A stretch of DNA of 5,664 bases from positions 1 to 5,664 of the forward strand of contig JACOVT010000027.1 of the NCBI GenBank assembly GCA_016177165.1. The letters are read 5' to 3'. Shown piece after piece: positions 1 through 4,607 of this stretch. Each line of letters opens with the position of its first letter. Position 1 is the first letter of the stretch. Position numbers and translations under genes: made by a program. Under the pieces are notes generated by a model, which saw only the letters and a list, made by a program, of their open reading frames with translations, searched no databases and was not told the DNA's origin. Origin of the DNA: Microcaldota archaeon (GTDB lineage Archaea > B1Sed10-29 > JACOVT01).

Positions 1-103
1 GGGTCACGCCTTTTAGTATCTCTTTGCCATCTACCGCTACATGGAGGTCTACAATTTCTAGCTTTTCTTCGTTCATTTCCTTCATTTCCTTCGTTTCGTT
101 CAT
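1..103 (-). CDS. sufC: SufC, Fe-S cluster assembly ATPase (N-terminal fragment)
   Basis: Only the first 34 codons lie in the window; the gene runs off the left edge. The visible protein starts MNETKEMKEMNEEK and then reads LEIVDLHVAVDGKEILKGVT. That second part matches the first beta strands of SufC-type ABC ATPases (pattern LEI-DLHV-V-GKEILKGV), just ahead of where a Walker A motif would fall. SufC is the soluble ATPase that works with SufB and SufD to assemble iron-sulfur clusters in the cytoplasm. The start is chosen because an AAGGA motif sits 5 bases upstream. Internal Met codons at residues 7 and 10 are alternatives. The lysine/glutamate-rich leader comes from a 9-base tandem repeat at 72-89. 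The gene lies 21 bases after the HTH regulator on the same strand, so the two are probably co-transcribed. Another ABC ATPase cannot be excluded from so short a piece. Confidence 0.68.
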   Translation of the reverse strand, partial: MNETKEMKEMNEEKLEIVDLHVAVDGKEILKGVT

Positions 104-108
104 GATAA

Positions 109-113
109 TCCTT
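109..113 (-). promoter_or_regulatory. Shine-Dalgarno of the sufC start
   Basis: The minus strand reads AAGGA, followed by 5 bases and the ATG at 103. It lies between the regulator stop codon and the sufC start, and it decides the start codon. Its presence fits internal initiation on a shared operon mRNA, in contrast to the leaderless starts elsewhere in the window. Confidence 0.55.
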
Positions 114-124
114 CTATTTGGCAT

Positions 125-523
125 CTACTCGTCTGCTGGAACGCTTTTTGCGAGCATTGTTTCCAAAACCCGCTCGAGCCGTTCGTCTGTGGCGTATTTT
201 GAGACCCGGCAGTCCCACTTGTCGCCAAGGAACTTTTCACAGGTCTGGCAGACTCCCTTGGCGAGTTTCGCGCGCGAAGCATGCTCGTGTTCTATCTCGC
301 CCGATATTTTTTTGATTGATTCTCGAATTGTCCGGTTTCTTTCAAGCTCCTTTATGCTTTCGGAGTATGTTCCGGATAAGTATTTGCTTACGGCCGCCTG
401 CGTGAGTCCCAGCTGGTCGGCGATTTCAACCTGCGTAAAGCCCCGGTTAGCAAGCTCCCGCGCGATAGACGACTTCATTGCGGGAAGGAACCCCTTGAAA
501 ACTACTTCGCATGGAGTTAGCAT
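125..523 (-). CDS. Archaeal HTH transcriptional regulator with four cysteines, upstream of sufC
   Basis: A 132-residue DNA-binding protein of the archaeal XRE-like type (COG2522-like). The N-terminus MLTPCEVVFKGFLPAMK is the characteristic opening of this family and fixes the start. A helix-turn-helix follows at about residues 28-51, with FTQVEIADQLGL as the first helix and TQAAVSKYLSG as the recognition helix. A charged helix runs from about 56 to 82. A cysteine cluster follows with C92, C95 (CQTC) and C105, and there is a lone C5 at the front. Four cysteines could bind a metal or an Fe-S cluster. The protein lies directly ahead of the putative sufC in the same direction, so regulation of Fe-S assembly is a sensible inference, analogous in role to the bacterial regulators IscR and SufR. 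No Shine-Dalgarno precedes the start. Fold and family are quite sure; the ligand and target genes are inferred. Confidence 0.85.
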   Translation of the reverse strand: MLTPCEVVFKGFLPAMKSSIARELANRGFTQVEIADQLGLTQAAVSKYLSGTYSESIKELERNRTIRESIKKISGEIEHEHASRAKLAKGVCQTCEKFLGDKWDCRVSKYATDERLERVLETMLAKSVPADE

Positions 524-524
524 G

Positions 525-535
525 TTGTGTCACAA
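525..535. promoter_or_regulatory. Candidate operator of the HTH regulator
   Basis: TTGTGTCACAA is a perfect inverted repeat (5-base arms, 1-base centre) that ends one base before the regulator's ATG. It would cover the transcription start if the TATA-like box at 552-558 is used. TTGTG recurs at 567-571 and 599-603. HTH regulators often bind such dyads to control their own gene. The sequence is plain; the role is inferred. Confidence 0.35.
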
Positions 536-551
536 ACAACTATATTACTGG

Positions 552-580
552 GTTATACTCGTGCGGTTGTGCTTTTAAAG
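552..580 (-). promoter_or_regulatory. Promoter region of the regulator-sufC operon (two TATA candidates)
   Basis: Read on the minus strand there are two TATA-like boxes. CTTTAAAAG at 572-580 would give a leader of about 27 bases. GTATAAC at 552-558 is centred 32 bases before the ATG and would give an almost leaderless mRNA. Lack of a Shine-Dalgarno at the start favours the second. The rest of the gap from 524 to 654 shows no gene. Confidence 0.4.
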
Positions 581-654
581 ATATTGTTGCCGGCAGCGTT
601 GTGTTAAAAGTTAAGTCCTAGGCTGTTTTCTGGTCTTTGTAGAAGGCTCTGCTA

Positions 655-909
655 CTAGCGCTTGTATATCCTGCTTCGGTGGTCGACTTCATGTATCTTT
701 AGTATTTTGTTTTCGTTGTCAATGCCACAAAGGAGTCTGTAATCTCCAACTCGCAGCTTCCAGTGCGGCCTTCCGATTAGCTTGCTCATAAAATAGTATG
801 GGTTTACTTTTGCTTGTTCTACTTTAAGCAGGATGCGTTCTATTATGCTTGCCGGCAGTTTGTTGAGGCCTTTTTCGGCTTCCGCGCTCCATTTCACTTC
901 AAAGGCCAT
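655..909 (-). CDS. RelE/ParE-family toxin
   Basis: An 84-residue protein with the RelE/ParE pattern. It has an opening strand MAFEVKWSAEAEKGLNKLP, two helices over about residues 9-37, the core strand WKLRVGDYRLL (50-60), and a basic end HEVDHRSRIYKR (73-84). The family members that cleave mRNA on the ribosome use basic and aromatic residues here; R53, R58, H77, R78, R80 and Y82 are candidates. Its start lies inside the last codons of the antitoxin gene (16-base overlap), so translation is probably coupled, and no good separate Shine-Dalgarno is seen. Length and motifs look intact, so it should be active unless bound by its partner. Whether it acts on mRNA (RelE) or on gyrase (ParE) cannot be told from sequence alone. 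Confidence 0.87.
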   Translation of the reverse strand: MAFEVKWSAEAEKGLNKLPASIIERILLKVEQAKVNPYYFMSKLIGRPHWKLRVGDYRLLCGIDNENKILKIHEVDHRSRIYKR

Positions 910-1139
910 CGGATCCCGAGCTTCTTGGTCAATTCCTGTGTTGTGTAAACCCGACCCTTTCTGAAGTCTTCCTCGGATCTTTCAATGGCTTTTATGGCCT
1001 CCTCTGACAGCTCCAAGTTTTCTTCTTCCTTCAAGGCTATCAGGTCCTGCAGAAGTTCGTCAAAAGTTTCCCTAGGGTGGTCCTTGAGCTTCTCAAGCCT
1101 ATCTCTGGTCGCTTCCTGCACCTGAATTGTCGTTACCAT
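894..1139 (-). CDS. Antitoxin of the RelE-type pair
   Basis: An 81-residue partner of the toxin that overlaps its 3' end. Residues 3-36 (TIQVQEATRDRLEKLKDHPR onward) look like a ribbon-helix-helix DNA-binding region: a short strand and two helices. Residues 52-76, with SEEDFRKGRVYTTQEL, resemble the C-terminal toxin-binding segment of RelB-like antitoxins. It should neutralise the toxin and repress the operon through the palindrome just upstream. The start at 1139 is supported by a TATA box centred 26 bases before it, which implies a leaderless mRNA. The role is strongly supported by gene order and overlap; exact family assignment is less sure. Confidence 0.82.
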   Translation of the reverse strand: MVTTIQVQEATRDRLEKLKDHPRETFDELLQDLIALKEEENLELSEEAIKAIERSEEDFRKGRVYTTQELTKKLGIRWPLK

Positions 1140-1144
1140 AGCAT

Positions 1145-1162
1145 ACTATGGCGCGCCATAGT
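1145..1162. promoter_or_regulatory. 18-bp perfect palindrome, probable toxin-antitoxin operator
   Basis: ACTATGGCGCGCCATAGT equals its own reverse complement. It sits exactly between the TATA box and the antitoxin start codon, so a bound antitoxin dimer or antitoxin-toxin complex would block transcription initiation. This is the usual autorepression layout for type II toxin-antitoxin operons. The sequence is certain; the binding is inferred. Confidence 0.65.
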
Positions 1163-1170
1163 TTATAAGC
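1162..1170 (-). promoter_or_regulatory. TATA box of the antitoxin-toxin operon
   Basis: The minus strand reads GCTTATAAAC, preceded by an A-rich AAAA that could act as a BRE. The core is centred about 26 bases before the ATG at 1139. That spacing puts the transcription start at or next to the start codon, so the mRNA is leaderless. Confidence 0.6.
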
Positions 1171-1197
1171 TTTTAGTCCGTTTTCAGGCCAGCCGGC

Positions 1198-1205
1198 TCT
1201 TTAAG
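1198..1205 (+). promoter_or_regulatory. Likely TATA box of the methyltransferase
   Basis: TCTTTAAG is centred about 24 bases before the ATG at 1227, and no Shine-Dalgarno lies between. This suggests a leaderless mRNA and supports 1227 rather than the upstream in-frame ATG at 1077, which would overlap the antitoxin gene. Confidence 0.4.
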
Positions 1206-1226
1206 TTTTGGCAGCAATACCTGTAC

Positions 1227-2003
1227 ATGGGCGGAAACCTTTCCGGGCAGGAGTGGTATGACCGCAACGCCGAATGGTACGACGAGCTGCACGGCTATTA
1301 CCTAGACTATCCAAAAATCGCCGGCCTGATGGCCTCGCGCCTGCCGCGCGGGGCGAAGGTGCTGGACGCGGCCTGCGGCACTGCGTCGCTCTCGATCGAG
1401 CTGGCAAAGCGCGGGTTCAAAGTCACGGCGTTCGACCTCAACGAGTCGATGATGCGCGTTGCGAAACGCAAAGTTTCCGAAGCAGGCGTGCACGTAGACC
1501 TGCGCAAAGGAGACATGACCACGGATTGTTTCGGCTCGTTTGACGCGGTAACCTGCCTGTTCAACGCAGTCTGCCACCTCTCACCACGGCAACTGCAACC
1601 GGCGTTGGGCAACTTTTCATCCCAGCTGTCAAAAGGCGGGCTGCTGTTCTTCGACGCGTTCAACGCCGACTACTTCCGCCTGCACGCGAAGAAGGGAAGG
1701 TTCATCGACTGCGCCCACCAATCGGGCGACAACTTCTTTGTAAGGTTCAACGACAACAAGTACGACCCCGGCGCGCGGGTGCTCCACGTAAACGAGGAGG
1801 TATACATCCAGTCAATATACTGGGAAAAGCTGCACGAGTCGCGCGAGAGTTACGACATGCAGCTTTACTCCAAGCCACAGCTGGACTCAATGCTGGAAAA
1901 AGCTGGCCTGCGCGTTCTGGAAAACTTTGGGAACACCCTCAACCTGAAGCCGTTCTTGGGGGACGAGAGCCTCTTTATCGTCACGCTTTGCGAAAAAGCG
2001 TAG
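1227..2003 (+). CDS. Class I SAM-dependent methyltransferase
   Basis: A 258-residue protein. Methyltransferase motif I is VLDAACGTASL (45-55), which binds the SAM methionine end. The acidic residue ending strand 2 is D70 in VTAFDLNESMM, expected to contact the ribose. The segment GDMTT (95-99) and the strand-4 segment FDAVTCLFNAVCHL (105-118) follow in normal order, then a GGLLFFD strand at 137-143. The N-terminal segment YDRNAEWYDELHGYY (11-25) is typical of small-molecule methyltransferases of the UbiE/type-11 group. The C-terminal 110 residues probably shape substrate binding and do not reveal the substrate. The start at 1227 is preferred because the reading frame before it lies antisense to the antitoxin and a TATA box is placed for leaderless initiation. 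The gene is strikingly GC-rich compared with the toxin-antitoxin genes next to it. The substrate is unknown. Confidence 0.85.
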   Translation: MGGNLSGQEWYDRNAEWYDELHGYYLDYPKIAGLMASRLPRGAKVLDAACGTASLSIELAKRGFKVTAFDLNESMMRVAKRKVSEAGVHVDLRKGDMTTDCFGSFDAVTCLFNAVCHLSPRQLQPALGNFSSQLSKGGLLFFDAFNADYFRLHAKKGRFIDCAHQSGDNFFVRFNDNKYDPGARVLHVNEEVYIQSIYWEKLHESRESYDMQLYSKPQLDSMLEKAGLRVLENFGNTLNLKPFLGDESLFIVTLCEKA

Positions 2004-2027
2004 TCTGTGTTGCGTAAGCGGTGTCGG

Positions 2028-2684
2028 TCAGTCGCTGCACTCTTCCGATAACTCCACCACGCGGTTGAAGCCCTTGCCTATCAGCACTTCTATCTTGGTG
2101 ACGTAGCACCCCGGCTGGGTCGGGCGGTCGTACTCGAAGAACGTCGAGTGCATGGTGGTGTTCCTGACATTGGACGCGGAGGCGTTCGAGTAGCAGCCCG
2201 ACTCGCCAGCTATGCGGTCGCATTCAGCCCGGTGGAAGTTGCCCGTCTCGAGGCAGTAGTCCAGCCGGTTCTCGCAGCCTTGCGGGAAAGCCAGCCTGTC
2301 AACGTTTTTCACCAGGTCAACAGCCGGGCTCTCTCCAAACTGGTTGGCAAGCGAATAGGTGGAATAGGACAACCCGGCTTCGCCCTTGGCAGACAGGTCC
2401 ATAAGGAAGCCGTGCCCTTGGTGCTCGAAAAGCAGCGCGTCCTTGTCCGACTCGCCAGCTATGCGGGCTTGGGAGGCGAACTTCTTGCCGGATGAATTCT
2501 CGTAGTCCGCCAGCGAGAACGTGACGTTGCCCGTCTCGTTGACGATCGTCTGGTTGGTTCCGCCGCCCTGCTTTGCTGGCTGGATTGGGTAAAAGGAGTA
2601 TGCCAGCGCGATTATCACGATGGCGCCCACCACGTATGGCGCAACCACTCGAAAGCGGTTCCGTTTGGCCCGGTGCTCTGCCAT
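2028..2684 (-). CDS. Membrane-anchored exported protein of unknown function, six cysteines
   Basis: A 218-residue protein I do not recognise. A basic stretch (MAEHRAKRNRFR) is followed by one hydrophobic segment at about 13-32 (VVAPYVVGAIVIIALAYSF), which reads as an uncleaved signal anchor with the rest outside the cell. A glycine/asparagine-rich linker (39-56) leads to a soluble domain. Six cysteines (137, 144, 155, 164, 193, 216) all lie in the C-terminal half, which suggests up to three disulfides. There are six N-glycosylation sequons, at N44, N49, N53, N63, N167 and N175. RIAGES occurs twice, at 74-79 and 157-162. The gene converges on the methyltransferase with only 24 bases between the stops. 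It has its own leaderless-type promoter, so it appears to be a single-gene unit. Confidence 0.75.
   Translation of the reverse strand: MAEHRAKRNRFRVVAPYVVGAIVIIALAYSFYPIQPAKQGGGTNQTIVNETGNVTFSLADYENSSGKKFASQARIAGESDKDALLFEHQGHGFLMDLSAKGEAGLSYSTYSLANQFGESPAVDLVKNVDRLAFPQGCENRLDYCLETGNFHRAECDRIAGESGCYSNASASNVRNTTMHSTFFEYDRPTQPGCYVTKIEVLIGKGFNRVVELSEECSD
2198..2217. repeat. 20-bp direct repeat, copy 1 (inside the membrane-protein gene)
   Basis: CCGACTCGCCAGCTATGCGG is repeated exactly at 2447-2466. The two copies are 249 bases apart, a multiple of three, and both encode RIAGES in the same frame. It may mark an internal duplication. Confidence 0.7.
2447..2466. repeat. 20-bp direct repeat, copy 2
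   Basis: This is an exact second copy of the 20 bases at 2198-2217. The flanking codons on both sides differ between copies, so only this short segment is duplicated at DNA level. Confidence 0.7.
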
Positions 2685-2705
2685 GATGCTACAAACCCAA
2701 CTAGC

Positions 2706-2714
2706 AATATATTC
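2706..2714 (-). promoter_or_regulatory. TATA box of the membrane-protein gene
   Basis: The minus strand reads AATATATTG, preceded by an A/G-rich AAAGG that could be a BRE. It is centred 26 bases before the ATG at 2684, so transcription should start at the start codon and give a leaderless mRNA. Confidence 0.55.
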
Positions 2715-2729
2715 CTTTGTTTGATGCTT

Positions 2730-2818
2730 GGCGGCCCCGCACAGGGCCGCCTTTCACTCGATTTCTCAGACCACCCCCGCTAGGTGATCGCGGCAGGGTT
2801 AAAGAACTTTGCTGAGTG
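2730..2818. other. Inverted-repeat-rich intergenic region
   Basis: This stretch has no gene but several inverted repeats. A perfect 8-bp stem with a 6-base loop lies at 2730-2751 (GGCGGCCC / GGGCCGCC). A second hairpin lies at 2774-2798, with CCGC/GCGG stacked on CCC/GGG across a 2-base bulge. The arms CTCAG (2765-2769) and CTGAG (2812-2816) could close around the second hairpin. A weaker A/T hairpin (TTATTC / GAATAA) at 2821-2838 lies just past the fusion gene's stop. The set could be the 3' end and terminator of the fusion operon, a small structured RNA, or a protein-binding region. No strong T-run follows the stems on the minus strand; on the plus strand only TTT follows the first stem. 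I cannot decide between these. Confidence 0.4.
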
Positions 2819-2850
2819 TTTTATTCATTTAAGAATAATTGTATTGAAAA

Positions 2851-4317
2851 TTATTCCAGTGCTGCTTGGCGGCGCAGGTTGGGGTTGATCTCCGGGCGGA
2901 ACAGCTCTAGCTGGTCTAGTGAAGGCATGGCGTCGTAAGACCCGAAGCGGGTCACTGCGAACGCGCCGCAAAGGTTGCCATACCTCATTGCCTTCCTCAT
3001 GTCTCCTGTCTGCAGCCATGTGGCAAGGAAGCCCGCGCAGAAGGCGTCGCCTGCGGCGGTCTCGTCAACCACAGGGACGCGGAAGCCGGGGTAGTACTCG
3101 CACTCCCTTTTCCCATGCCTTAGGATTACCGACCCCTGCAAGCCCAAGGTGATTATGGCGTTCTTGGCCCCCTTTTCCACGAGCGCGAGCGCGGCCTCGG
3201 CCCCAGACTGCGGGTCTTCGACACCCACGCCAGTCATCGCCTTTACGTTCTGCCTGTTGGCAACCAGAAAGTCTACGAGGCCGTACAGCTTCTCGTCCAA
3301 CGGCCTGGCCTGCGGCGCTGACAGCACCATTACCGGTATTCCATGCTTTGCCGCGTTCCTTATGCCGGCCTCGACTATTTCCGGCAGCGCTTCCCGGGTG
3401 GCGTAAAAAGCATCCACTTTCTGCCTTCCAGAGCCTTTGCTGCGGAAGAAGTCGGTTATCGTCTTCCTGCTTATCCTCGCGTTGGCGTCTTCATTTACCA
3501 CTACCGTGTGCTTTCCCCGTGAGTCGACGTTTACCATGACAGTTCCTGTTGGGGAAAAATTGTCGGTGTCGACGAAGTCGGTGTTGACTCCCTCGAGCTT
3601 GAAAGCGTTGCGCACATTCTCGCTGAACGCGTCGTTCCCGACCCGGCCGATCATGTAGGTCTTCTGGCCAAGCCGCGACAGGGCGATTGCCGTGTTTGTG
3701 GCCTTGCCGCCGGGAGATACCTTGAGGCCTTCGCTTATCACGGTTTCGTTCTCATGCGGCACGAACGGCACCTTTGTTATCAGGTCAACGTTGATGGCGC
3801 CAAGCACTCCCACCGACTTGCCTGACTGCTGTTTTGCGGCCGCAGGCCAGCGCTTGTAGTGCGATAACGGGACTGAACGCTTGGAAATGAGGCTCTTGCC
3901 GGTCTGCTCCAGGAATGCCAGCACTGTGCTTTCAAGGTTGCGTTCATCATACTTGACTCCTCGGAATGCTTCGTGGCGGACTAGTTTCCCGTAGTCGGTG
4001 TTGAGAGAAAGGCAGAGGACCGGCTTCTTGTAAATGATCGCGAGAGTCGCCTCGTGCCCGATGCGGAAGTCCTCGTGGCTCGCCTCGATCACCACCGCGT
4101 CCGCATTCGCTATGCCTTGCCGTATGAACTCGTAGTGTATTCGTGCGCGGTCGCCGTACGCCTTTATGTTTTCCTTGGTGAACGAGGTTTTGTACTCCCG
4201 TGATTTCTCCGGGCTTACCACCGTGGCGCCGGTTGATTCTATCGCGGCAACAATGCGGTCGACGTACCTCTGGTAGCGCGGCTTGCCCCAGAAAGAGGTG
4301 GTGAAGAAAACCTTCAT
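2851..4317 (-). CDS. Fusion: nucleoside deoxyribosyltransferase/DNPH1-like domain + ribokinase-type PfkB kinase
   Basis: A 488-residue two-domain cytoplasmic enzyme. Residues 1-140 resemble the nucleoside 2-deoxyribosyltransferase superfamily, especially DNPH1/Rcl. The opening strand is MKVFFTTSFWG, then come ADAVVIEAS (72-80) and RIGHEATLAIIYKKPVLCLS (85-104). E89 falls where the catalytic glutamate of this family (GxGYE) is expected, and D73 where an aspartate is common. A linker of about 25 residues leads to a ribokinase-like kinase from about 168. It begins GVLGAINVDLI (170-180), has the sugar-binding PGGKATNTAIALSRLG (202-217), and carries the ATP/anion-hole signature DETAAGDAF (418-426) with D424 as catalytic base. 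E. coli ribokinase has the same AAGD variant. A single protein could cleave an N-glycosidic bond and phosphorylate the freed sugar; this is inference. It follows a DUF2683 gene by 4 bases, so translation is probably coupled. The sugar and nucleoside are unknown. Confidence 0.88.
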   Translation of the reverse strand: MKVFFTTSFWGKPRYQRYVDRIVAAIESTGATVVSPEKSREYKTSFTKENIKAYGDRARIHYEFIRQGIANADAVVIEASHEDFRIGHEATLAIIYKKPVLCLSLNTDYGKLVRHEAFRGVKYDERNLESTVLAFLEQTGKSLISKRSVPLSHYKRWPAAAKQQSGKSVGVLGAINVDLITKVPFVPHENETVISEGLKVSPGGKATNTAIALSRLGQKTYMIGRVGNDAFSENVRNAFKLEGVNTDFVDTDNFSPTGTVMVNVDSRGKHTVVVNEDANARISRKTITDFFRSKGSGRQKVDAFYATREALPEIVEAGIRNAAKHGIPVMVLSAPQARPLDEKLYGLVDFLVANRQNVKAMTGVGVEDPQSGAEAALALVEKGAKNAIITLGLQGSVILRHGKRECEYYPGFRVPVVDETAAGDAFCAGFLATWLQTGDMRKAMRYGNLCGAFAVTRFGSYDAMPSLDQLELFRPEINPNLRRQAALE

Positions 4318-4321
4318 TCGA

Positions 4322-4528
4322 TTACCCGAAATAGTTCTCGGAGTCCTGGACGACTACTGGAACGCGCCCCCGAGTTTTCCGCCTAAGTGCCGGTTCGAGT
4401 ATCTCGCGCTCGTATTCTTCGGCCATCCTGTTGATGGCCGCGGACTTGTCCTTCAGGCTATATTTTGCCTTAATCAGGTTGAGCGTCCTGTTCGCATCGC
4501 CGGATATGTCGATGATTGCCTTGACCAT
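4322..4528 (-). CDS. DUF2683 antitoxin-like protein without a RelE partner
   Basis: A 68-residue protein closely related to the antitoxin at 5413-5646: about 22 of the first 49 residues are identical when aligned by eye. Shared features include MV-A at the start, NR-LN--K-K (13-22), KS-AI (28-32) and EY--EILEP-LR (38-49). The tail differs and is 9 residues shorter, ending in DSENYFG. DUF2683 proteins normally precede a RelE toxin. Here the next gene, 4 bases downstream, is the deoxyribosyltransferase-kinase fusion, and no RelE is present. It may be a DNA-binding regulator of that operon, a solitary antitoxin that can bind the nearby RelE, or the partner of an unusual toxin. A TATA box and an inverted repeat precede the start, and no Shine-Dalgarno is visible. 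Confidence 0.8.
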   Translation of the reverse strand: MVKAIIDISGDANRTLNLIKAKYSLKDKSAAINRMAEEYEREILEPALRRKTRGRVPVVVQDSENYFG

Positions 4529-4539
4529 GTTAATTCAAT

Positions 4540-4556
4540 ACTAATATGGAATTAGT
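4540..4556. promoter_or_regulatory. Inverted repeat, candidate operator of the DUF2683-fusion operon
   Basis: ACTAAT and ATTAGT form 6-bp arms around 5 bases. The dyad lies directly between the TATA box and the DUF2683 start, the same placement as the 18-bp palindrome of the other toxin-antitoxin operon. AATTC (4532-4536) and GAATT (4549-4553) add an overlapping dyad. Binding by the DUF2683 protein is inferred. Confidence 0.4.
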
Positions 4557-4564
4557 GTTTAAAA
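4557..4564. promoter_or_regulatory. Symmetric TATA box between divergent genes
   Basis: GTTTAAAA contains the self-complementary TTTAAA and can be read either way. On the minus strand it is centred about 32 bases before the DUF2683 ATG at 4528. On the plus strand it would start transcription near 4588. That is downstream of the GTG at 4575, which argues for the GTG at 4608 as the start of the plus-strand gene. Confidence 0.45.
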
Positions 4565-4607
4565 GGTTTACGTAGTGCTTTATCTCCAAATTCCACAAAA
4601 TAATTGC

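Noticed and set aside
24..578. Long open frame on the plus strand (184 codons)
   Set aside because: It is antisense to the HTH regulator and the start of sufC, both of which match known families. Its serine/phenylalanine-rich translation has no domain features.
1077..1226. Upstream in-frame ATG that would lengthen the methyltransferase by 50 residues
   Set aside because: The extension is antisense to the antitoxin gene and crosses its promoter and operator. The TATA box at 1198-1205 is placed for a start at 1227.
2148..2495. Plus-strand open frame of 115 codons
   Set aside because: It is antisense to the membrane-anchored protein, which has a membrane segment, sequons and its own promoter. 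The plus-strand frame has none of these.
2730..2751. Intrinsic terminator of bacterial type
   Set aside because: The stem is perfect but is followed on the plus strand only by TTT and on the minus strand by no T-run. Archaeal terminators depend on T-runs, so I list it only as structure.
2774..2818. Possible box C/D guide RNA (GTGATC and CTGA words)
   Set aside because: The C-box-like word departs from RUGAUGA, no D'/C' pair is present, and the spacing is too short for an archaeal C/D RNA.
4575..4607. GTG at 4575 as the start of the VOC gene
   Set aside because: The 11 extra residues are not part of the fold and lie upstream of the transcription start expected from the TATA box at 4557-4564. 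It remains possible if the promoter is elsewhere.
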